Below, piece by piece: positions 56,995 through 64,000 of a DNA stretch of 64,000 nt (position 1 is the first letter of the stretch; the number at the start of each line of letters is the position of its first letter). The stretch spans positions 1,695,001-1,759,000 of the forward strand of contig WPIO01000054.1 in the NCBI GenBank assembly GCA_009760855.2, given 5' to 3'. Position numbers and translations under genes: made by a program. This DNA is from Cristatella mucedo (Eukaryota > Bryozoa > Phylactolaemata > Cristatellidae). The notes beneath the pieces are model-generated. The model worked only from the letters and a program-made list of their open reading frames with translations. It was not told the DNA's origin and searched no databases.

Positions 56995-58756
56995 CTATTC
57001 TTGAGTAAGCTGGTTTTTTATGTTAATATCTGATAGCTTTGCTAAAACTTGTTGACCACTAGAAGAAGAATAAGATTGTGTTTGTGTTCTAATATTGCCT
57101 ATACTATTTGCAGTTAAACTACCACAATATCCAATAAAACCAACATTATTAATAAGTGTTCTAACAAATGGTAAACTTCCACACTTCAAATAGAAATGAT
57201 GCATGTACTTATTAGCAATTACATCAGTTGGAGAATAATTATTGAAATTTGCTTCTCTTCTATTCATTATTAGACTATCAACACTTACATTTCCATTTAC
57301 TGTTTCATCTTGTTTATACATACTAGTTTTTGTATCAGCATATTGTTTTGTAGCAATATCTCTTCCATTTACAGGATCTGATATTCTTACATATTTTTTT
57401 GAGTTTGCAGATAAATTACCAGTTATATGTTGATCAGAATCCTTTCTTAAATAATTGTTATCAGCAAATGATTTATTGACTGTTTCTAATGAATCAATAG
57501 TTTCTCCAACATTAATTATTCTATTTGAATTGAAATTCAGCGTCCCATTCATTTGGAAGTCTTTTCTAGAAAGCATTTTTAGGATAGTGCTATAAGAAGT
57601 TAAAAATACACTTAGCTCAGTAAGAAAATCTTTTGAACATATAATTGGCATATCATTTATCAATCTTTTTTGTTCATTAAGAATAAAACTTCCAAATATT
57701 TGAAATTTATAATTAGGATTTATTTCTGCTGTTGGAAGTGGAGCAAGCATTTTTGTTTTCATATGAGGTGTTTGATATGTGGTTGAAATCACAAATAATC
57801 CTTTAGAAAATACAGTATTAGATATATTTTCAGGAATTTTTATCAATCCATCATATTCTATTTCTCTTATTTGTGTCTTTAATTTTGAATCAATAGCAAT
57901 TAAAAATTTTATTTTACCAACATTTCCATCAGATATTCTATTTAGAGGCCCAAGGTTTACACCATCACTTGGATTAACAGGATCATTTACAATTCTAATA
58001 AAGTTATTTTGCATGTCTAAATTACCATTAAGAGTTCCACCATGTAAATTAAGAAAGTTATCATCGATATACTTTTTATTAGGAACTGTATAATCTAAGT
58101 CTGGATTTCCGCCAGCAGAAGAAATTGTAGTTCTAATAGCACGATTAACAATTAAATTACCTCTAACTGTTCCACCAGTAAGTGGAAGTTTAGTATCAGC
58201 ATAATCCTTTGTTGCAGCATCACTAGGATTTATAGGATTAGCAAGATCTACTATTCTAAAATTATTCATATCAATATCTCCATCATTTGTAGTAGATCTA
58301 GAATTCTTAGTAACAAAATTCGCATCTATATATTTTTTCTATATATAAGTCTTTCTTCAAAATTATAAACTTCTTTAGTAATATATGATCCATCTAGAAT
58401 TCCAGTAATAGCAAAGTCATTTCCAAACTTTTGAATTATCTCAGCAACACTAGTAAATTTAATTTGTTTGTTCTTTTGATTAAAGAAAATACTTGGTTTA
58501 TTTCCAAATGAAATTCTAATACCAATAGTTGAACGTATAAAACTTCCACTGTATTCAAGTTTCATACTTGCTCTATTAGCAATATCTTCAAGTACAGGTC
58601 TCATATCTTCTGTAACATACATCCACGCATGAAGTAAGGCTTAGAATCTTTACTAATTTTCTCTTCGATGTGAATACGTGTTTGTTTTCCTTTAGGAATT
58701 ACGACTGCAGCATTTTCGAGTACAACGCATTTTTTATTCTCCGTTTCCATTTCCAT
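56995..58756 (-). pseudogene. Phage-tail-fibre-like repeat protein (putative viral fibre), frameshifted
   Basis: Begins at ATG 58756; frames break near 58620 and in an A-run near 58330, then run open to TAG at 56995 (about 585 codons). The main part contains repeated collar/fibre words: DPVNPSDG, ATKDYADTKLPLTGGTV, GGTLNGNLDMQNN, ITGNLSANS, ATKQYADTK. These match the 'DPVNPQDAATK-YVD / GG-x-x-x-G-x-L-x-M' repeats of tailed-phage fibre proteins, which form trimeric beta fibres. In this element it could be the vertex fibre used for host attachment (inference). Its size and repeats are unlike the adjacent genes. Confidence 0.65.
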
Positions 58757-58807
58757 ACAAGGAAAAGAAAATGTTTAAATTAAATTAAATTAAAATTCCA
58801 TTGTTGA

Positions 58808-59149
58808 TCAAAAATCCGATTCTTGCATTAGTTTTAAGAAGATTAGACACCTTCTTCCACAATCTGTTTGATTATATTCTTGTAACTTAAACGTCTGAAA
58901 TGTTGGTATAACACCAAAATATTGTATAACTTCAGGTAAAGGTGGTGCACCGAATGAATCAAAGTAAAAACATTTGTTTCCTTCTTTTTTAAGTGCTACC
59001 CAATGATATATTGCTTTTTCTGATTCACCAGTATTGCAAATAAGACATTCATTTCTTAATGGTTTTGTTAGTTCATCTCTTGCAAAGACACCTCTAAAAA
59101 TTTGTATATCTAATTTTTTTATATAATTATTTATTTCTATATCAGTCAA
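58808..59149 (-). CDS. Adenain-like cysteine protease (virion maturation)
   Basis: 113 residues, intact. The catalytic arrangement of the adenovirus/Polinton protease clan is visible: His49 in YHWVAL, Asp64 in YFDSFG, Gln94 in EYNQTD and Cys97 in DCGRRC. Members of this family cleave capsid and core precursors, often after (I/L/M)-x-G-G. The core-like protein at 62967 carries R-I-H-G-G-K near its N-terminus, a plausible substrate. It is shorter than the adenovirus enzyme, as is common in Polintons. It lies between the fibre-like and zinc-ribbon genes on the same strand. Confidence 0.8.
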   Translation of the reverse strand: MTDIEINNYIKKLDIQIFRGVFARDELTKPLRNECLICNTGESEKAIYHWVALKKEGNKCFYFDSFGAPPLPEVIQYFGVIPTFQTFKLQEYNQTDCGRRCLIFLKLMQESDF

Positions 59150-59160
59150 AGGTGATGATT

Positions 59161-59547
59161 TTACTTTTTTTTTAATTGTTCAATAGTCTTTTTTAGTTCT
59201 TCAGTTGTATCTCCAGAACCATTATATCTTTCTTTACTACCTGTGAAATTTTTACCAAGTGTATTTGATATTGCAGCAAATAAAGCAGGAGTTGGAACAG
59301 ATGATCCAGATTTGTTTTGTATTCTTCCAGATCCAGATTTGTTTTGTATTCTTCCAGAACCAGATTTGTTTTGTGTTCTTCCAGAACCAACTGTTGTTCT
59401 CAATTTAACAAACTTTGACTTCTTACTATCACAAATAGTACAAATACCTTCAAGCGTTCCTCTCATTCGTTTCCTACTATTTACTTCTACATATTCTTCA
59501 TGTATAATATCAGTTTGTTTTTTACACTTCAAACAATATATTTCCAT
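59161..59547 (-). CDS. Zinc-ribbon viral protein with GSGR repeats
   Basis: 128 residues from ATG 59547. The N-terminal zinc ribbon YCLKCKK ... CTICDSKKSKF fits the DUF5679-type ribbon found in Polinton-class and giant viruses. It is followed by four tandem GSG-R-x-QNKS units (about residues 55-85), then a Ser/Gly linker and a Lys/Glu coiled C-terminus. The start is divergent from the ATPase at 59569, with only 21 bp between ATGs, so both must share a bidirectional control region. Function unknown; possibly nucleic-acid binding. Confidence 0.7.
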   Translation of the reverse strand: MEIYCLKCKKQTDIIHEEYVEVNSRKRMRGTLEGICTICDSKKSKFVKLRTTVGSGRTQNKSGSGRIQNKSGSGRIQNKSGSSVPTPALFAAISNTLGKNFTGSKERYNGSGDTTEELKKTIEQLKKK

Positions 59548-59568
59548 ATCTATTATAATATAGAAAAA
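59548..59568. promoter_or_regulatory. Bidirectional start region
   Basis: The 21 bp between two divergent ATGs contain an AATATAGAAAA motif toward the plus gene and AATAGAT toward the minus gene. There is no room for conventional leaders on either side. Confidence 0.6.
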
Positions 59569-60246
59569 ATGTCTTTGCAAGTTAAACCATTCAATTTTGG
59601 ACAAGATGTGGATACAGGACATAAAGAACCATTACCTAAAGTACCAATTAGATCATTGGTTCTTGGACCTGGCGGAACAGGTAAATCTCAGTTAGTAATG
59701 AATTGGATATTTTATGGAAAAGTTAATTATGATACTTGTACAATCATTGCTTCAAGTTTAGATCAAAATTTATATCGTGTTCTTATGTCAATGACTAGAG
59801 AAAAGCCTGCATTTGTTTGGGTTAATGGAATTGAGTCAATGCCAGAAGTTGATTCATATAAGAATTGTAAAAATATTGTTGTATTAGATGATTTGATGAC
59901 AGAAGATCAATCGAAGATCTTAGATTATTTTACTAGAGGAAGACAATAAGGTTTGAATATATTTTATCTTGCTCAAGGATTTACTAATATTCCTAGAAGA
60001 GAAATGAGAAACAATGTAAATATGATAATACTTTTTTAAACAGAATAATACTGATATAGAATACATTCGTGATTCAGATGTTGGTGATATTGATAAGAAA
60101 CGATTGGGTGAGAGATTGGGTGAATTCCTGTACAAGGAATATAGATATACAGTCATTGCGTTATTGATCTAACTAAAACAGAATCAGAAGGAAGATTTTG
60201 GTCTGTTGATAACACAGGTAAACAATTAATAACTATTTTTAATTGA
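59569..60246 (+). pseudogene. A32/FtsK-HerA-type DNA-packaging ATPase, disrupted
   Basis: Powers genome packaging into the capsid. Walker A GPGGTGKS is at residues 33-40 and Walker B NIVVLDD at about 102-108. The Arg-rich YFTRGRQ and following IFYLAQGF are the usual sensor/finger region. An in-frame TAA at 59947 follows RGRQ. Frameshifts occur near 60035 (T-run) and 60160. Recognisable coding continues to TGA 60244-60246. The next gene's start motif overlaps the end. Confidence 0.8.
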
Positions 60247-60257
60247 ATATAGGAGAA

Positions 60258-61156
60258 AATATTAACGGTGAAATATATGCGAGTAAGAACAGACCTTACA
60301 AAGGAAGTGTTCAAGAAGCAATAGATTTAGAAGATAAACTTGTTAATTTAGAAAATTTACGTGTTGCAGAAATACTTGATAATGCTCAAGAGATACAAAG
60401 GATCGAAGCAGAAATGCAAGTAAGAGATATAGTTGAACATGAACTAAATGAACGTGCTTTAGAGAAATTAACTGATAACTCTGATAATATTGTTATTGGT
60501 AAATTAAAAAGAATTAGACCTTCACTTGCAGTTCAAATGGAAGAACGGGAACAAGCTAAAAGAATGTTAGAGTATAAAGCACCAGTAGATATTTCTAATA
60601 TAGTAAAAAAAGGATTTGCTGCTATTGCTGAAGGAAAACCTAAAAAAGCTGTAGCTATTGCAAATCAAGCTAAGACATATTCTGCTAATCCTGAGATGAG
60701 AGAAGCAATTGATTCACTTCAAAAAGGAATTGCAGAGCATCTTAATGTTAATCCTTCAACACGTAAGAGACCTAGTAAAAGAGTTAGAAAAGGTAAAGTT
60801 ACTCAAGAACCTTCTCCAGTTGTTCAAACTTCAGTATCTAGTAGTGTAAGAAATGCTATAGAAAATATTAGAGTAGATAGTAAAGAATCATTTAATTCTG
60901 ATACTATATTTTTACTTTCACAATTGAGAGCTTTGGAATCAAGAAAACCTGTAGAAAATGTTATCTTACTTATACTGGAAAAGGAATAGAGATAGTTCCA
61001 TTATTTGTAAAATCTGAAAAAGAAGTCCTTGATAAACTTGATCTATGGTTAAGTGAACTTGCAGATGGAAATAGAGGTGGGATACCTTCAATAAGTGCAG
61101 GTGTTTATAATCTTGCTTCATCTCGAAAAGCACCAAAAAATATGTTGCAAAGATAA
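60258..61156 (+). pseudogene. Viral structural/core-like hypothetical protein, frameshifted
   Basis: After GAATATAGGAGAAAATA (a start motif whose ATG reads ATA) an open frame runs for about 240 codons. It is Glu/Ala/Lys-rich and helical (KLVNLENLRVAEILDNAQE), then Lys/Arg-rich (RKRPSKRVRKGKV). A frameshift near 60955 moves to a frame ending GIPSISAGVYNLASSR ... LQR at 61156. Its position between ATPase and pentons and its basic C-terminal half suggest an internal virion protein (inference). Confidence 0.55.
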
Positions 61157-61181
61157 ACAATCTTTTATTTAATATATAGAA

Positions 61182-62069
61182 ATGAGTGACTTAGTAAAAA
61201 TTGCTAGTGATATATTAAAGAATCTTGAAAGTATTAGAAGAAGTAATCAAGCAAGTAAAGATGGATACGTTTTCAATATAACTGGAACTACTAATCCAAT
61301 AAGAACTAGGGTTAATACACCAATATTACTAAGAGGTAAGAACTTTAAGATCTGTTTTAAGAAATTTGCTGCAACTAATTCTATTAGAAATATAACTGAA
61401 ACTAATAATACTTGTGTTCATCGAGCTACTGGTGGTTCAGAACAAACTATTAAATTAAGTCCTGGAATATATGGTGGTACAACCGATGATATAAATGTTG
61501 GACTTGCTGATACAATTAATAATTCAATTACACTATCTGGAGCAACAACTGATAAGTTTCAAATGGGGCTTGATACTGCAACTTAAAAATCATGGATTAA
61601 ATTGCCTGTCGGTTGGAGTTTTCTTGCAAGTAAATCTTCTATTTCTACTATATTAGGATTTACTGCTGCTGCTTATACAACTCTTTCTGCTGCTGACTTT
61701 GATAAAATGTATTCTGACATTACACCAGTCGTTTGTACACCCAATACTAAGGTTGATTCTGAGAATAAAGTATTTGCTACTAATATTGATTCTATAGATG
61801 TAAATTGTAACATGGTTGCAAGTGGAACTAGTTTTATAAATGGAACAGAATCACAAGTACTAGCTAGTTTACCTTATGATGCTTATCCGTGGAATTTGAT
61901 GGTTCATGAGCCAAAAACTATTGAATACCATAATGTTGCTAATGATTCTATCTCTGATATAGTAATTACTATTACTGATCAAAACCAAAATCCAATAGAT
62001 TTTAATTCTCAAAATATTACAGTTGCTATAGAAATTCTTGAAGTTTCATATAGAAAATTGTCAATATGA
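61182..62069 (+). pseudogene. Penton-like minor capsid protein 1 (one in-frame TAA)
   Basis: Start motif AATATATAGAAATG. About 295 codons with one TAA at 61584-61586 after DTAT, coding continuing in the same frame. Jelly-roll signatures near the C-terminus (VNCNMVASGTSFINGT, then VITITDQNQNPIDFNSQNIT) match the single-jelly-roll penton proteins of Polintons, whose last strands read I-x-DQ-x-G-x-x-ID-x-x. They would occupy the capsid vertices. It ends SYRKLSI with an ATGA overlap into the next gene. Confidence 0.7.
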
Positions 62070-62957
62070 TTAACTGGAACAAGTAGTTCAGAATCAAAAA
62101 CATTATATCCACCTCTTATGCTAGGATCTGATTCAGGTTATAATAAAATTGGATTACGTCGAGTAGAGTTCAGTTATACTAATAAAGTAGTATTAAATAT
62201 ACTTAAAGATATAAATGATAAACTTTGGTTTAAGTGGACAATGACAGATGTATCTCCTGCTTATATTACAATTGCTCCTGGTTATTATGATTCAAATAAA
62301 ATAACAGCAGCTCTAAATAGAGGACTATCAGAACCTCAAGTAAAAACTATTGTTGCTCCAAATGGTCCAACAACATCAATAGTTAGTGCTTTTAATGATA
62401 CTACTAAAAGAAATAGTTCAGGTACAAAATTTAGTGTTGATACAGATGATAGAATACTAATGCAAATAGTTGGTGATTATGTTGTTCTACTTGGAAGTAA
62501 TTCTAATGTTGCTGTAAATTCAATCGGTGATACTCTTGATTTCAATTCAAATCAACAAGTAACATTTGATAGTTCTCTTGTAGGTGGAACACCATATGAA
62601 GCAATAGAAAAAGCAATGTATTTCGCCGGTATCTTTAAAGCATGGAATAAAATGTTATTGCCAGACAATAAAGGAATAAGATGGATAAGTGTTGATTGTG
62701 ATTTAGTTGATTCTCTTAAGATTTATGTAGAAAGAAAAAAAGGATTCTTAGAACAATGTACATCTTTATATATTATAGATATTGATGATATTAATCCAGG
62801 TGAAAAGGTTGATCTACATATTCCTAACGTATTATATTTGTCAACAAGAGGAGATATAGATGGAATAAGTAGTTTTAAGATAAGTTTAACAGATCAAAAT
62901 GGAAATCCTGTAAGTATTATTAGTGATTTAGTTGCAACAATAGAAATTTCAAAGTAA
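62066..62957 (+). pseudogene. Penton-like minor capsid protein 2 (paralogue)
   Basis: The most likely ATG, at 62066, overlaps the TGA of the previous gene (ATGA) and sits after CATATAGAAAATTG, a copy of the start motif inside the preceding frame. A frameshift near 62085 precedes the long open part from about 62088 (uninterrupted through 62957). The C-terminal ISLTDQNGNPVSIISDLV corresponds to the TDQNQNPIDFNSQ block of gene 1, so this is a tandem paralogue. Alternatively it functioned as a different vertex subunit. Confidence 0.65.
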
Positions 62958-62966
62958 TATAGAGCA

Positions 62967-63576
62967 ATGGATATAAATCTATGCAAGAGTTGGTCATCAA
63001 AGAATACATGGAGGTAAATATCGTGGATCTGGAGCAAAGTTTGATAATGCTCTTGATATCTTTAATAAAGTTTTAGGTACTACAGATAAAGCTGTTGATG
63101 CTGGATTAACAATAGCTAACAAAGGTATTGAGATGCATCAAGCAAGAAAGCTTACTGAATTAAAAAATAAAAAAGAAAAGGAAGATCAAAAATACGCAAT
63201 GAAACAAAGAGAAATGCAAGATAAACTTGAAAAAGAAAAAAGAAAGAAAGAACTTGAATATGAACTTGAGAAAAAAGAAAAGACGAAGAATATGACAGAA
63301 AGATGAAAGAGATGGATCTTAAACTAAAAGAAGTTATGCTTGAAAAGGTTACTAAGAAAAAATCTAAAAAAAAGTAGAAAGGCAAAGATAGAAGAAGATG
63401 AACCAGAAGTAGAAGACTATGCAGAGACTCTTAAAGAGAATTATCCTAAAGCATATACAGAAATAGCAAAATTAATTAATGATAAAGCTGTTGTTCCCTA
63501 TGTTAATCCTAGGATTGATACTTATGGTGGAAACATAAAGAGAAAATTAGGTGCTGGTTTATATAATCAAAAATAA
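62967..63576 (+). pseudogene. Basic coiled-coil core-like protein with adenain-type cleavage site, frameshifted
   Basis: Start motif TAATATAGAGCAATG. Early frameshift in ATAAATC near 62975, another near 63300 and a third near 63370. Coding segments: HQRIHGGKYRGSGAKFDNA, then a long Lys/Glu coiled coil (63150-63330), then an acidic block (KIEEDEPEVEDY) and a C-terminus with PRIDTYGGNIKRK. I-H-G-G-K fits the (I/L/M)-x-G-G cleavage rule of adenain-type proteases. By position and composition it could be a protein VI/X-like precursor (inference). Confidence 0.6.
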
Positions 63577-63604
63577 AATTTTAGTTTTTTATATAGAGAA
63601 GAAA

Positions 63605-64000
63605 ATGGTAAGTGCAGATATTAGTACTATACTCGAACTTCGAGAACCTGAGTTTCCTGAATATAATCTTAAAGACTATCAATTTAGAGAGTTTTATCAA
63701 GTTAATGGAAATGAGACTGATAATGTTACTAGTAAATTAGTTAGTTTCATTGTTCCTGGTGAAAAACAAACATGTCATGTCTTATCTGATAGTTATGTTT
63801 TACTTGAAGGACAAATTCAAGTCCAGACTGCTGCTAATGGTGCTTATGGTACTCCTCATAAAATCTTGCATTCAGTCTTGTTAATAATGCTGGTGCATGG
63901 ATGTTTAGTAATATGAGAGGTAGACTCGGCACTGAAGAGATTGGAAGCCTCCCACTAAAAGAGAAGGAGTTGGAAGTGTCTCAACACTAATGGGTCTTCT
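63605..64000 (+). pseudogene. Major capsid protein (double jelly roll), N-terminal part, cut by window edge
   Basis: Start motif TTTATATAGAGAAG just before ATG 63605. Open for about 80 codons (FPEYNLKDYQFREFYQVNG, then SDSYVLLEGQIQV), frameshift near 63850 into NNAGAWMFSNMRGRLG, and another near 63935 into a frame ending STLMGLL at the edge. LEG-x-(I/L)-x-V, NNA-x-x-x-MFS and STLMGLL are conserved N-terminal words of Polinton-type major capsid proteins. Confidence 0.75.

Larger units (their letters stand above)
47100..64000. mobile_element. Endogenous Polinton/adintovirus-like DNA virus, 5' part
   Basis: An AT-rich segment with the hallmark Polinton-class set: protein-primed family B polymerase, adenain-like protease, A32/FtsK-type ATPase, penton-like jelly rolls and the start of the double-jelly-roll major capsid gene. 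Genes are closely packed, on both strands, with short AT-rich spacers and a shared start-site motif. Integrase is not seen. Most long genes carry frameshifts or stops. A host LINE sits inside the polymerase. The element continues past the right edge. Confidence 0.85.

Noticed and set aside
47588-61586. Alternative genetic code (TAA/TAG read as glutamine) in the virus
   Set aside because: Several intact viral genes end in TAA or TAG. Frameshifts are also common, so decay is simpler.

Overview
The window is nuclear DNA of a multicellular animal. The evidence is spliced exons with GT-AG junctions, tRNA-derived SINEs, at least two LINE families, and long (GA)n, (TA)n and (CA)n tracts. A marine invertebrate is the best guess, but nothing here fixes the phylum. 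One N lies at 4016.

Bases 1-3400 hold decayed LINE copies. Bases 3.4-18 kb are very GC-rich. On the minus strand this stretch carries a multi-exon gene for a secreted protein. Its first six exons (17850 to 15721) splice in perfect phase into a signal peptide plus a histidine-brace, lytic polysaccharide monooxygenase (LPMO)-like domain. Further phase-compatible exons continue down to about 8.7 kb. Bases 18-47 kb are intron-like or intergenic DNA of mixed composition. They are full of LINE and SINE fragments, satellites and palindromes. Small minus-strand exons from 38.7 to 22.5 kb join in phase into a coiled-coil/C2H2 zinc-finger gene.

At about 46.94-47.06 kb there is an imperfect inverted repeat, and the composition changes abruptly to AT-rich. 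From there to the right edge lies an endogenous Polinton/adintovirus-like DNA virus. Visible genes are a protein-primed family B DNA polymerase, several small unknown genes (including three tandem paralogues and an acidic Ser/Glu protein), a phage-tail-fibre-like repeat protein, an adenain-type protease, a zinc-ribbon protein, an A32/FtsK-type packaging ATPase, two penton-like jelly-roll genes, a basic coiled-coil core-like protein and the start of the major capsid gene. No integrase is visible; it may lie past 64000. Most of the longer genes carry frameshifts (usually in A or T runs) or in-frame TAA/TAG, so the copy reads as a fossil unless part of the damage is assembly error. A 2.96-kb LINE is inserted in the polymerase with a 10-bp target-site duplication. 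The same LINE family litters the host part of the window, so the virus sits in this genome and is not a contaminant.

Most viral genes share a TATATAGAAAATG-like motif directly at the start codon. This suggests one promoter class with very short leaders. The gene set (polymerase, packaging ATPase, protease, two capsid jelly rolls, core protein, fibre) would serve protein-primed replication, capsid assembly and maturation, and DNA packaging.
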